Source: Pelomyxa schiedti (lineage: Eukaryota; Evosea; Pelobiontida; Pelomyxidae). From it: a stretch of DNA of 64,000 bases. The notes below the pieces were generated by a model, which saw nothing but the letters and a program-made list of their open reading frames with translations, was not told where the DNA came from and ran no database searches. Positions within the stretch are counted from its first letter, which is position 1. The number at the start of each line of letters is the position of its first letter. The stretch covers positions 1 through 64,000 of the forward strand of contig JAHLWZ010000866.1 in NCBI GenBank assembly GCA_020536535.1. The letters are read 5' to 3'. Shown one piece after another: positions 48,131 through 60,215 of this stretch. The translations under genes and the position numbers were made by a program.

Positions 48131-51100
48131 ATGCCTGGAGAAGATAAGAGTCCGCCAATGGATACTCCCAGAACTACTCAATCGTCTAGTGCTGCTGTGA
48201 ATGGTGGTTCAGCACCGGCAATAGTTTATATGGCCACGGCAAAGGTTCTATCTCATGATATCATTTCTGATGGTGAAGCTTGGAAAGCTAGAAGGAAGAT
48301 GTTGGGATTGCCAGAAGTGGTCCAACCTGGAGTGAAGGAGAAGATGGACAATAGTATGGTGAAGGGAATCTCATATCGCCAAGTGTTGGTGGAAAGCGGT
48401 ATTAGCGCACAGACGGGCATCAGGTTGGTCGGAAGTTACCACGATCGCTCATATTGTGATTGCCCTATCTGGGGATGCAGCGTTATACTTAGGACCGCAG
48501 ATCATGCAATTGAGTTCTTTGAAAGATGTTAAATGTGAATTCATGCAGAACTATTTGCTTGAAGAAGAAAAGCTGTCCAGATAAAGGCTTTTGAATATGA
48601 TTCAAGGTGCAAATGAAAGTATCGAAGGTTATACGCGCCGAATGAGGTATACTTATGAACAAGTCTATGGCTCAGTTTATGATGTCAATACAATGCGAAA
48701 CCTTATTGAAACCATGATCAGTCGTTTGCTACCAGAATTGAGAGCAAAATCAATGCTCTACCTGACTTTAGTGACTGGTCCGAGGTGGTCAGTATGTTGA
48801 AAAAGATAGAAGTTACTACAAGCAAGAATCCCGTTGTTGGACCAATTGCTGGGGAAGAGCCTAAAGATATGCAACAAATGATCCAAACAGCAGTCAAAGT
48901 ATCCCCTTAGGCTTGTCTTGATCCATATTAGAACTGGAAGCAGCAACACTCGAATCACTTGGAGTTGTAGTATTGGAAGTCGGAGCAGTAGAGGATTTGT
49001 CATCTTTCTTCCTAGTACATGACATTCCTTGGTCACAATTGAAACAGGGTCCATAACAGCTTCTCTTCTTGCCAGCCAAAAAAGGTTTGGCCGCGGGCAA
49101 AGGCTCCGTGCCTCCGACCGACAGCTGAAGACAAGAGTATTGAATACAAAGCCAAATTCGACTGATATACTCAGTATAGATTGATCTCCTCGCCTTTGTA
49201 ACTCCCCTCCTTTGTATCACCTTTCATCTTCCTCTTACACTTCTTCCGATACGCACTCCACATTTGAAGTAGCGTTCTCCGTTTTCCCCATATAGGATCT
49301 ACTTTGGCAGTCAAATCAATTTTGGATTTGGAACTAGGAACGGAATACCCGATACATTTCAATTCCTCATATCCATCCACTTGGCAATTCTTATTGCACT
49401 TACCGGGTCTGACACCAATGAAGTGTGCTGATGTGAAATATCCATTCAGTGTATACAGTGTTTCAGTCTGTCAGAATTAAAGCTCGATGTTATACTGTAA
49501 TCAAGGCCAAAGTGCGAGATATATCTCCTGGTGATGAAGTATGCATAGAGCAACAAAAAGGACATAAAGCTGTGATGTGTGCAACTGTGTTAGCCAAGAT
49601 TGATGACAAAGGTGAAGTTCCCTTGTTGATCACAAATCCTAGAAGACAACAATGTCGACTCAACATAAATGCGCTAAATCTTGTAGATCCAATTCCTACC
49701 TATACAATTGAGTCAATAGGACTTGCTTGAATCCAGAGAGGCGAAACCTAATCCAGTTGATATTTCGATCAAGAAGAGAACTCAGGGTGATGAAAAAACT
49801 CTTCGAAGGAAAGAACTAATTCAGAAGTTCCCTTGATTCATTTGGACCCGAAAAGTCAAAATCGAGTGAAGCAACTTCTGGAGGAGTATTTGGATATTAT
49901 CAGTGATGGTGATATCGATACTGGAGATACTGCTCCGATTGCATTACCGATGTATCGTAAAGTGCTGGAGATAAACAGAATTATAGAGGAGGAAGTCAAG
50001 AAAGGTCTAGCCTCAGGAGTAATAGAACCTTCTGTAGGGCAGCACCAGTCGTGCTTGTGGAGAAACCTATCGATTTTGTGGATTACAAAAGACTGAATGC
50101 TGTAACCAAGAAGATGGTGTATCAAATGCCAAGATTTGATGACATGCTGGATGTGCTAGGTGGCAATAATTGGTTCACCGGACTCGATTTGAAAGCTGGC
50201 TATTGGCAAGTCGAAATCAGCTTTTCGTAGAAGATCGATATTGTACCAATTTGCTGTATTGAGTTTTGGTTTAGTCAATGCACCTGCCACTTTTCAGGAA
50301 TTAATGGATCTGATTCTAGCGGGATTGACTGTTTGGTGTATATCGATGATGTAATCATATTCTCGCGAGGAGCCCTAGTTGAACACCTATCTTGGGTAAG
50401 GAAAGTATTTGATTGCTTGAAAAGAAACTGCAAGAACAAGTCTGTGTAGTTGAAATATCAAATCAAGAAATTGGTGTGGAGCAAAAGAAGGATCCAGAAC
50501 TGAAGATACTTTCTGAAGTAGTCAAAGGCAATTATTCTGTGTTGAAAGATGCCTGAAGATGAACACTTCAAATATATGGTTCAGAAAGATCTCTTTGTCC
50601 TTGACCACGAACAAGCAAAGTTATCAACCAAAAAGTGTACTAGCTACTGAACCAAATGAGTATGTAGCTATTGACTTATGGGACCATTTCCAGAAACCAA
50701 GTCCGGAAACACTTGTTGACTTGTATACAAGCTGAAAACTTTGCGTAATAAAGAAGCTTCTACATTGGTAAGATGTATTTAGAAACACTGGATTGTTCCA
50801 CAAGGAGGATTGAAATACCTGGTTTGTGATAGAGATCCCGCCTTTGTGAACGATGTAAATACCGAGATGTGTCGAAGCTGGGGTATACATCGGAATACTG
50901 TAACAGCTTATCATCTCATCCACAGTCCAATGGAGCTGCTGAGAATGAAGAAAGCAAGTGATAACTTAGACCATACAGAATTGTTGACAAGCCTACTGAG
51001 TTGTATAGAACATTGACAGGACTACCTGAAGGAATACACCCAGTAATCCATATCGATAGACCCAAGCCATATCTGGATAGTGAGCTTAGAGTTAAAGCGG

Positions 51101-51267
51101 CTGAAGAAGAGCAAAGCTACGAGATACCACAAGAACCAGTGATGAAACAAGAGAGAATTACATACATCAGCAAAGGTGATAGATGGAGTTTTAAAGTTCA
51201 GAGTCAAATGGGAAGGATTGTCTATCAAAAATTCAACTTGGATGACAAAGGAAGAAGTCGATGCTAA
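48131..51267 (+). mobile_element. Degenerate Ty3/gypsy-like LTR retrotransposon
   Basis: A broken retroelement with parts in the usual gag-pol order. A gag-like region runs 48131-48890 (GANESIEGYTRRMRYTYEQV). A segment at about 48894-49380 reads better on the opposite strand and has a Cys knuckle-like CYGPCFNCDQGMSC, so it seems inverted. A protease-adjacent region is 49449-49730. Reverse transcriptase runs about 49833-50420 across several frames: EEEVKKGLASGVIEPS, then motifs like FTGLDLKAGYWQVE, FGLVNAPATFQELMD and the catalytic VYIDDVIIFS. Integrase is at about 50600-51260, with YLVCDRDPAFVNDVNTEMCR and SWGIHRNTVTAYH. Frames shift repeatedly. The RT-integrase distance is too short for a full RNase H. 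No clear LTR pair was found by eye. It is a dead copy. Confidence 0.85.
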
Positions 51268-52390
51268 GGTAATGGAAGTATATGAGAAGAAAGAGGTATA
51301 CAAGAAGGCAAAACAAGCCTGGTGGGTAACGGCCTAAACACACAACCATAATGAAGAGCATGCCCAACACAAAACCGACCTAATAAAGTTGTTTGGCACA
51401 GCCATCAAGGCTGCCAACATAATAGAGTTAGTACATACAGTAAGAGCGGTAATTACGTCCAATCAATCAATTGCTATTGGGCAATTTGTTCAACAATAAG
51501 ATGTCGATCCACCTGTAGTTGATGCCTGGACAATCTCAGTAATAGCCAACAAGTCCATTGAAATGGAACTACCTGGATATAACCTAAAGCACGTTGTTGG
51601 CAATGTCGGGAATCTTCAATTTGGGGAAGGTCATGAATGTGTTATAGTACAGAAGGCGGAAGTTACCGGTAGCACTGGTGCGGGTAATAAAAAGGAATTA
51701 GGGCGGAAATGGAGAAACTTACACACAAAGTTAGTAAAGACTCAGGGGTAATGGGATGCACCAGAATTCTCTGTACAAAGTTAGTTTCATATCTGAGGAG
51801 AAAAGAGCAGATGCTAGACACAGTTCAAAGGAGAATATCCAGTGCATGAACGGTTTTGCTGACTCCTTGGGCACGGAGTACTCTTGCAAAATGTATTCTG
51901 GGGATGTACATCGGTCATGCACTAAATTGGAAAAGACTGCACACCCTTGCACAACTGCTGAAATGGTGCGAGTTCGATGTTATACCGTAATAGCACAACC
52001 TTTCACGCACTCAAGGATGAAGGACATAATGAGAGTGCACAGCACAAGTATAATGTCCAACAACACAACTACAAACACAAACACCCGCACTAGAAGCGGC
52101 AAACCGGGAACACCCCCAAACAGTATTTTTGCAATCTGCCCAACACCACAGGTGACGGTAGAAGCGAAGGAAACAAACCACAAATTGGCCAAACTGGACT
52201 GTGTGCCCCAATACAGGGCTCCCACCTGCCAAACTGGGGCCAGTTTGACTTAAGTGTGTGCACCATCACTCGTGAGGATACACCGCTCACAATGTATCTT
52301 ATCGCAATCACGTGCTTAACAACAAACCGAGCCTTTTTTTGAAGTATCTCGGCGCAACCGTGGCGATCGCTGGCCTAGATAATTTCGGAG
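51268..52390 (+). other. Retroelement remnants and intergenic sequence upstream of SGF29
   Basis: Short frames with repeat-like character: about 51361-51751 (LPGYNLKHVVGNVGNLQFGE) and 51756-52253 (SSKENIQCMNGFADSLGTEY). A segment near 51969-51999 is close to one inside the element near 49478-49504 (shared core CGATGTTATAC), so this is probably a second fragment of the same family. No intact gene is seen. The last 100 bp should include the SGF29 promoter. Confidence 0.45.
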
Positions 52391-52584
52391 ATGTCGGCGA
52401 CAGGTACGTCTTGGGAGAGTGGCCCTGAGTCTCTTGTTGGGTCCCTGAACGAGGTTGTGAGACTGTGGAACGAATTGAACGGCCACGCGGGGGCGGCCAA
52501 CGGCGCGTCGGCGTATTGCGCCACCCACGAGAACTCCGCTGGTACCCTTTGTGCTCACTCTTTCTCGATGTCTATGGAATTATG

Positions 52585-52620
<36 letters not shown>

Positions 52621-53517
52621 CCTTCTCGAACACAACAACGACATCAAGAGGCGCAGACTGCACTAAAGAAGGCTTTTCACGACACTGTGATGGCTGCTTT
52701 TCAGGAGAGAAAGTGTGTCTCCCAATCGAGATTGAGAAAGGAAGAAACCCACCAACTGTGACACAAGAGCCATAGAGCACAGTTTAGAAATGTTGAGGCA
52801 AGCCCAAGCGAAGCAAACTGGAGACCCTAGTGCCTCCAGCACCAGCTCAAGCGTACCTCCAAAGCCCAAACCTGCTAAACGTGGTCCAATAAGAAAGAAG
52901 TCCAAAGGTGAAATGTATGTACAAATGAATTCCCTCTCGGTATCGGCTCTAAATTGTGATATAGAGACCCCTCACGGTTGATTCCGCCTGATCAACAAGT
53001 GGCAGCTTATGACCAATCTGACAGGGCTTGGATCCTCTGCTCTGTGAAGAGATGGATACCTTCAAAACACCAGTCAGTCAATTACATCTTCGAATTTTTT
53101 TATCCCCTTTCCTTCTTATGTGCTTGGTCAGGTATGAAGTACTGGACGCCGATTTTGATAAGCATGATCCGGACTCCAAACCGAAGACACTTCTGGTTGA
53201 CCCTGATGATGTCATTGAGCTTCCTGAAGCATCACCTGACTATGTAGACTTCCCAATACACACGGAGGTGTTTGCTGTGTTCCCAGCAACAACTACTTTT
53301 TACAGAGCCATAGTACACGACACCCCTCTACGAGTCAAGGTAATCCTCAATTGAATAGATAGCTAAATTAAGAGCACCGCAACTAATGACTTTCAAGAAA
53401 AACAGCCGAAAACTCTGGCACTATTCACTCACGTTTGAAAATGACAATGATGAAGGCCACACTCCGCAACGTGAAGTTCACGTGAAATATGTTATACTCC
53501 CACCCAAAAACCGCTGA
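52391..53517 (+). CDS. SGF29: SGF29-type tandem-Tudor subunit of SAGA/ADA complexes
   Basis: SGF29 reads H3K4me2/3 and anchors the SAGA acetyltransferase module on chromatin. The N-terminal helical part (MSATGTSWESGPESLVGSLN, EVVRLWNELNGHAGAANGAS; QTALKKAFHDTVMAAFQE) and a basic linker (PPKPKPAKRGPIRKKSKGEM) precede the C-terminal SGF29 domain: IPPDQQVAAYDQSDRAWILC (about 52980), RYEVLDADFDKHDPDSKP, VIELPEASPDYVDFPIHTEV, FAVFPATTTFYRAIVHDTPL (about 53275), YSLTFENDNDEGHTP, REVHVKYVILPPKNR. The FPATTTFYRA block is the family's aromatic-cage region. The stop is TGA 53515-53517. One intron contains a run of 32 T. Confidence 0.88.
52587..52618. repeat. 32-nt poly-T run inside an SGF29 intron
   Basis: An uninterrupted run of 32 T on the plus strand, placed where a polypyrimidine tract would be expected before a 3' splice site. 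It may also be a site of sequencing length error. Confidence 0.9.
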
Positions 53518-53748
53518 TTCCAACAACACTCCGTTCCCACAATGGGCTCGCCAGGACCACTCTCCAATCACCCTTTCCCCCCGACCACTGGGGCAGCACT
53601 TCCCTGCCTCTCCCTCTTTCCTTTGACAACTTTCACTTGATATGCCCAAGAAGCAAGCAATTGTACGCAACACGAAAGATCAAAAAAAATAAAACTGAGA
53701 AAATTTCTTCCTTCGTTAACAAAGAAAGGCAAAATAAACAATAAGGAG

Positions 53749-56700
53749 ATGAGCGGCACGGGAGCAACGTCATCGGCCGGAGGAGCGGTGGTATGGGATC
53801 TGGAGCAACAATTTGACAACGAACTGGGATCTATTTTATCACATAGACCACCGGTGGCCGCGGCAAAAGTGCGCGCCATTACGAAACTCGCTTTGAAGTC
53901 CACCAAAGTACCTTTTTCTTTTTTTTTTCCCCTTTTTTTTTGTTTTGTTTCGTTCCGTAGACTCACTGTAGCTTTTTTTTTAAAAAAAAAGTACTATAAG
54001 CATGTTGTACATAGAGTAGAGCGCTTTATTCCAAAGACTCCCATCGAACACAGGATATCTATGTTGTACGTAATGGACTCCATTTGTCGGTAGGAAAGAG
54101 CATGCCTGTTTCGTTTGACTTACCTTACCTAGTAATTCTCTTATGAAGTATGATGATAAAGACCTGTATGTTGGCCGCTTCAGCATTAACATCCGTACCA
54201 CTCTTGCGACAATCTGCCAGTGTCCGCAACGAGATTTGGTAGGTGCAGCTAACATTCGGAGATAGTTTCTTATAAGTTGCAGGAGTCCGTCAAGAAGGTT
54301 TTGGGAATATGGAAGAAGGGCAGCACATTTCCGGCAGAAATATTGTCTGACCTTGAAACCCTTTTAGAGAAGAAGAAATCAGAGTTTTCCCCTCCACTGA
54401 ACACTGGCTCTACTAATACGAGCATTACTTCCATTTCCACCCCAAGCACCCCTCCTTTTTCTGCATCCATTACTGTCCCACCTCCTAATTCGAACTCGCC
54501 TCCAAAGCAATCCCAGCCCCAGTGGTCACCACCTCAGAATTCTAGCACTGTGAATCCTTACCCAAGCCCCCCAATGCAAGTGCAACCGCAAACCCAATAT
54601 CCCATCAACACTTCCACTCCAGCAACACCCCCCTTTACTCCTCAAACCGTGCAACCTTACAAGAAAAGCACCGACCCGAGACTTCGCAATTCCACTATCC
54701 AAGGACCACCCCCCACACAGCTACAGCCATACATGCAAGATCAGCCCAAGTCTCAAGGTCTAACAGATTTCCAACAGAATCCATCACAATTACCACAACC
54801 CCAGTTTCCACAGGATCAACAATTCCAATCAGACCAACTGCGGCAAGACTGGCCAAATGTGTGGAATGGACAAGGACAGCCACAACAGACTCTTCCATAC
54901 CCACAAACAGATACACAGCAAGTCCAACAACCACAGCAACAAACGCAACTCCAAGACCAACAAGTCCCATCACAACCACCTATTCCCCAAATTCCCCAAC
55001 TCCCACCAGTACCCCAAGAGCAACTACAAGCAACAGTGCCACAATTTCCATACCAAGTTAATCCAGCACAACCTCAGACTCCCCAACCACCTTTTACTGG
55101 GCAGGCTCCATACCCTTGGCTCCCGCCACAATACCCACAGCCTGGTTACAATCCGTATTATCCTATGGGACCTCAGGGAGGTGTACCCCCTCCATACCCA
55201 GGCCAATACCCACCAGTCCCGCAATCAGTACAACCCCCTAATATTCCCACTACTACACCCACTCCAACTCCTGCAGCAGCAGATACCAAACCTGCAACAA
55301 CTGAAAAACTGAAAGTTGATACCTTTGATTTTGACTACAGTGATGATGAAGATGAGGATGTTGATGACGAGGTTTACTGAAAACCATTATTTGTTGTCTT
55401 ACCTTTGCCTAGGAAAGAATGAGAAGGCTAGAAAAGAGGGTAAAGGAAGAAGAACGGATAGCTAACAACGCAACAAAGCCGTCAGCTACTCCAGCCCCCC
55501 AGCCAACACCACAACAAACTCCTCCACAGCAAATACCTGCACAACAAACAGCAACACCAGCAGCACCAGTACCAGTACCAGCACCAACAAATAGTTTTCC
55601 TCCCCCACCAGGGATGCCCACATATCCTTTCCAGTATGATTCTGCCTCCCAAACAAGTTTGACTTATTCTTCACAGGGGCCAATGGCCACAATATTATCC
55701 TGGTGCGTCTGGGCAGCCTGCATACCCATATTACTCTGGTGAGAGTGTTCCTGGGAACCAGCCGTCTTATCAGAGTCCTGCTCAACAACCCCCAGCTCAA
55801 CCACCGTGGGCTTCCACGGAAGCGAGCACAGCCATTACATCTGGTAATGTTCCCCCTGGTTACATGAGAGGTAAAACTTTTGTTATATTCTTTCAATCAG
55901 ATTTATTTGCTTCAGTAAAAAGTACCATACTTTGGGTTGGAAACGTGCCGCCTGGTGTAACGAAACAGCAACTTCACGACTTGTTTTCACGGTTTGGAAA
56001 AATCGTTGGTCCTGTTAAGGTTGTTAGTGTTGGGTTATGACAATTCCGATACTAACGGTGACCCAGTTGATGGAAGACAAGAAAATGTCATTTATATCCT
56101 TTGAAACTAGAGAGCAAGCTGAAAAGGCCAAAATGGAAATGCACCTATTCCCAATCGAACAGAACGTTAAAATCAAGGTACAATCCACCACTGTGATATT
56201 GTGTTTGTTACTCCCTCTTTTCTCCTGCTCCTCCCTTCCTCCCCCTTCCGCTCCTCTTGCTCCTTCGATTCTCGCATTCTCTTTTTCATGTATGTTGGCC
56301 TTTCTTTGTTACTGCCGCTCATTACTCTGCGTCATGTTTCGGAATCACCCACAAACACAAATACCTTTCAACGGCCAACAACAAACCACCCACTCCTCAT
56401 TTGTTGTTGGGGAACATTCCCCTGTGATTGGTAAGAGAGCTTTTTTTTTAACATTGATTTTTCCTCCTCCCCTCTTGTTTGTTTTGTTCCTTCCTCTCCT
56501 ACACACAGGTGGGCTGGGGCAGGGGTTCAGTCATCAAAGAGAACTTTGACTGGGCCACTGGAGTGTCCATAGTCCCACTGGGCTCAAATATCCCTGGATT
56601 CGTGCCTGTTGAGGGGAATGCCGATATGTCTATGATGCCATCGCAGCCGCCGCCGCAAATGCCAATGCAAATGCAACAGCAACAAGTTCAGCCTCAAGGG

Positions 56701-57858
56701 AGCAATGCACCAAATCAAATCCCGAACATGACTTCAAACATGAGTTCGAACCCTAGTCAATCAACACTCTCTGGTCCTAATTCCCTTCTCCCACTTCCAA
56801 GTAGTACTACCTCCAATCCCCGTGGTTCTATGACCCCAAGCAACCAGGGCTATAACTATGGGAACCCACCACGCCCTACCCTTTCCCTTCAATCACAAGC
56901 ACACCAAGTCACAAGTCCCACAGAAACCTCTGATACCGCCGCCGCCATTCTCTATGCTCAAAATCAGAGAACCTCCCAACAGACACCACCTTACTCTCAA
57001 AAACTCTCACAAGTTCCAAAAAGATTATCAGAATCTCCTCAAAGGCAACAGTCCCCACAGAAAAAGCCTGGAGGAATTATGGACAAAACCCTACTACAAC
57101 AACAGCAACAAGCACAACAACATTTGCTGCAGGTGCAGACTGGGTGGTCCTTTGGGTCACTCGGCAGGAAAACCCTGTCATCAACATCATCCACAAGTCG
57201 CAAGAGCAAGAGCAGGAGCAGGAGTAGAGGCCGTGGGCGGAGCAGGAGCAGAAGCAGGAGTAACAGTCCTAACAGGCGAACAAAGAACACCAGGAATTCC
57301 AGCAGGAGCAGAAGTGACAGCAGGACAAGAGCAACTGGAAAGAGAAAGCTCAGTAGAAGCAGGAGCAGAAGTAGAAGCTGGAGTAGAGGAAGGAAAACAC
57401 CAACAAAATCCAGTGACCCCAGACTCTACAAACCAAACACCTCCACATCCACTTTCACACCCACATCCACCACCCCCAGCAGTAGCGCCCTCAACAGCAC
57501 CATCAGCAACGCCAGCACCAACACCAGTAACACAAGTGGAAACCGGGGCAGAGGCAGGAGCCGAAGCAGAAGCACCAGCAGAGGAGGACCAGGAAAGGGA
57601 AGAAGCAAAAGCCCGAGTAACAGCTGGAGCCCCCCAGGAGACACAAAGTCGAGCCAAAGCCCAAGGAGGGGATCAGGCCCACTACAACAACAACAACCAA
57701 TTGGGATTGGGGGCTTCCCAGGTTCTGCAGTGAACGGCAGTGGCACTGGTACTAGTAGCCAACAGCAGCCAGCACCCCCATCATCAAAAAGGACCAAGTA
57801 TAGCCCGCCAGCACAGCAACCACCAATGCCACAAAAGAACCCAAATTCCGAACCCTGA
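53749..57858 (+). CDS. CID / RRM / RS-domain RNA polymerase II termination factor (SCAF4/8 or Nrd1/Seb1-like)
   Basis: From ATG 53749 an N-terminal CID, which binds the phosphorylated Pol II C-terminal domain: VWDLEQQFDNELGSILSHRP, AAAKVRAITKLALKSTK, KHVVHRVERFIPKTPIEHRI, SMLYVMDSICR, KYDDKDLYVGRFSINIRTTL, QESVKKVLGIWKKGSTFPAE. A large exon (54277-55380) follows with Pro/Gln/Thr-rich sequence and an acidic end (DFDYSDDEDEDVDDEVY). An RRM is split over 55915-56175 (LWVGNVPPGVTKQQLHDLFS, RFGKIVGPVK, KKMSFISFETREQAEKAKME). Then GWGRGSVIKENFDWATGVSI (about 56510), similar to the post-RRM block of SCAF proteins. The last exon (to 57858) is Gln/Pro-rich with an RS domain (about 57200-57400). Two SDPRL/TDPRL motifs (about 54670 and 57415) are seen. 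The role would be 3'-end choice and termination of Pol II transcripts. Confidence 0.82.
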
Positions 57859-58098
57859 ACTTCCCACCCCAAACCCAATTGATGCACCAAATTCGAAGTG
57901 AAGTCAATTGGCACCACCAATACACAAACACAAAACTACACACCCACTGGAAAACGTGGAATGTAAAGTACCGCGAGATTAAAATGACTTAGTAAATAAA
58001 ACCAAAAAAACCCCTGCTTTCTTGTATTTATTTTCACTTTTCCACTTCGTCGTTTGCTGTGGTCAGATCCTGGCTGTCTTTGTTTGGATAATCTAACA

Positions 58099-59921
58099 AT
58101 GAAGGAGGGGTAGGTGGTGCGACTGCACGGAGTTGTTGGTTGTGGTGTTTGCTGTAATTACGGCGTTGGTACCGGTGCGAGTTGCGTAAGAACACGTGAC
58201 CATTTTTCACTAACACTCGTCAGGTCGCCTGTTGGATCTGGAAAGCTGTTGTGCTTCCCTAGTGCAGCTGACGCCAGGGCCTTTTTTAGGCTTCTTTTTA
58301 CTTGTTTTGCTTGGTGGGGTGTTCAGATGGTAACTATTTGTTGTTTTTTTTTTTACTTCTTTCCTTTTGTTTTTCATTGGGCACCTGTTTAAAGCATTGC
58401 TTTACTTTAGGTTTGGGCTATGGAATACAGTCACACTACCCCCTTCCTCACTGATCACTTGGATACTTCATTTACTATTGGTGTTCTGGTATGCCTATTT
58501 ATTTGAGAGAAAATACCTAACAGTCTCAGGCGTGGTGTGCTGGGCCAATCACGGGGCTTATTGTACGACCTTTTCCAAACTAGCGTTTACAGTGTGTTTA
58601 AGCACTTCTTAGGTTCAACCTGTTGTTGGTGCTCTCTCGGACAAATTCCAAACTCGCAAACCTTTTGTGGCAATTGGAGCTGTCCTAACTTGTTGTGCTT
58701 CTATGACCTTTTCTACATCAGGTATAACTTCTCCTATACCCCGAGATTTGATGTAAAGGTTAGATTTAATCTCTGGTGGTATTAACAACGGTGCTATCGC
58801 AATAGCTCTAATATCATTTCTTGTAATGGACTTGTCCATTAATGCTACAATGGTACAAGTCTTCCTGATTTTACATTCTCAAATTTTGGCAGGTCAGTCT
58901 GCGTCTGCTTACTTCAGATATGGTTTCCAGTTCTGGAGATGTTACTCAGCAAGCTACAGCACAAACAATAGCATCCATTTTTCAAGCCACAGGGCAAATT
59001 TCCGGAATGCTGATAAACGGTGTTTTCCCTAATCCACTTGAGCAACTCTGGGTTCCCTATGCTATTGCTAGTGGATCATTACTTGTTTCATGTGGAGTGT
59101 GCATGATGGCGGCAAAGGAAACAGACAAGGAAGATAGCCCACAAGAGCCGCATCAACCCCACCAAAATTGTACTACATCTTTGGTCAATTTTGCACGATG
59201 GCTGAAATTGATGGGCCAAGAGCTGGCTGCACCACCTTGGATGATGGGACGCGTTCTTGCTGTGCAAATATTCACATGGCTGTCCTGGTTTTGTTCCTTG
59301 ATTGTGCTGACTTCATGGTTCTCAGAAGTGTTCTTTGAAGGCGATGGCGATGAAGGCGACAACGCAGGAAGTATGGCATTTCTTGCACAAGCCGTAGTTC
59401 AACTTGGTGCCTCTCTTCTACTTAGCGCTTTGATGCGCTGGGAACAAGGCAGGCAAGAAAAGAAACCTCCACAACCAGAAAGTACTTGCCAACTAAGCTT
59501 GACACATATCGGCTGGTGTATAACACTTCTTCCTCTTCCTGTATGCTGCGGTCTGATGTTTGGGCTCAGTGCCGCAGAAAAACTCCCTGTGTGGGGGGCG
59601 CAATTACTGTGGGGCTTCACTGGGATTGCAACCGCTGGGACCAACATATTCCCGTTTGCAGTTGTAGGACAACTCTACCCTAGCAAAAACAAAGGGTTCA
59701 TGATGGGATTCCTCAACTTGGCCATTGTTATTCCACAGCTCATTGACACACTTTACATTGGCTCAGTTCAGGAAGGATTCAGCATAAATGCATGCATATT
59801 CCTTACAGCCATGTGGGGTCTCTTAGCTGTACTGATGTGCACCCTAGTAAGGGTGCCTCAGAAGACCCAACAGTCTGATGTGGAGACTCCCCAGACAAAC
59901 CTGTTGCCTTCTGGACACTGA
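58099..59921 (+). CDS. SLC45/sucrose-type sugar-proton symporter (MFS, GPH family)
   Basis: I place the start at ATG 58099-58101; a splice (58110-58223) joins MKEG to SPVGSGKLLCFPSAADARAF. TM1 is RLLFTCFAWWGVQM; after an intron GLGYGIQSHYPLP, then AWCAGPITGLIV (near 58545) and QPVVGALSDKFQTRKPFVAI (about 58617), the family's loop 2-3 motif with RKPF. Further on are GAIAIALISFLVMDLSINAT, SIFQATGQISGMLINGVFPN, a cytosolic loop (KETDKEDSPQEPHQPHQN), TWLSWFCSLIVLTSWFSEVF, an acidic EGDGDEGDN loop, TMs including WCITLLPLPVCCGLMFGLSA, PFAVVGQLYPSKNKGFMMGF and AMWGLLAVLMCTLVRVP. The order and spacing fit 12 TM helices. The stop is at 59919-59921. The likely substrate is sucrose or another sugar; not determinable here. 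Confidence 0.8.
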
Positions 59922-60215
59922 ATTATATTCCCAAGCTTGGTGTAATACCCCACTTAACACTTTTGTGTAACTAATAGCACAACAACGTTTTTCCTCATTT
60001 GGAACGTCAAAGCCAGGCCACGCAAAAAAACACACCCGGCATCTCTTTGTTCGACATCAAGTGCATTTGTTGAAAGCATCAAAACTTCCATGTCCCGAAA
60101 TGGGAATTTCGCCTCGCAACCATAAATCAACACCTCAACGACGTTTTTTCAAAACAAAAACGAACCAAAATTAAAGAGGCTGTTTTACACACAGGGTGGT
60201 GCCACGACGAGTGCC

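Noticed and set aside
48131-52390. Clear LTR pair flanking the retroelement
   Set aside because: I could not find matching terminal repeats by eye on either side, only one short internal similarity (about 49,480 and 51,970).
57039-57920. Minus-strand ORFs rich in Leu/Cys/Ser opposite the RS domain
   Set aside because: Antisense of the AGC/AGA-rich RS-coding repeat; no splice logic or homology.
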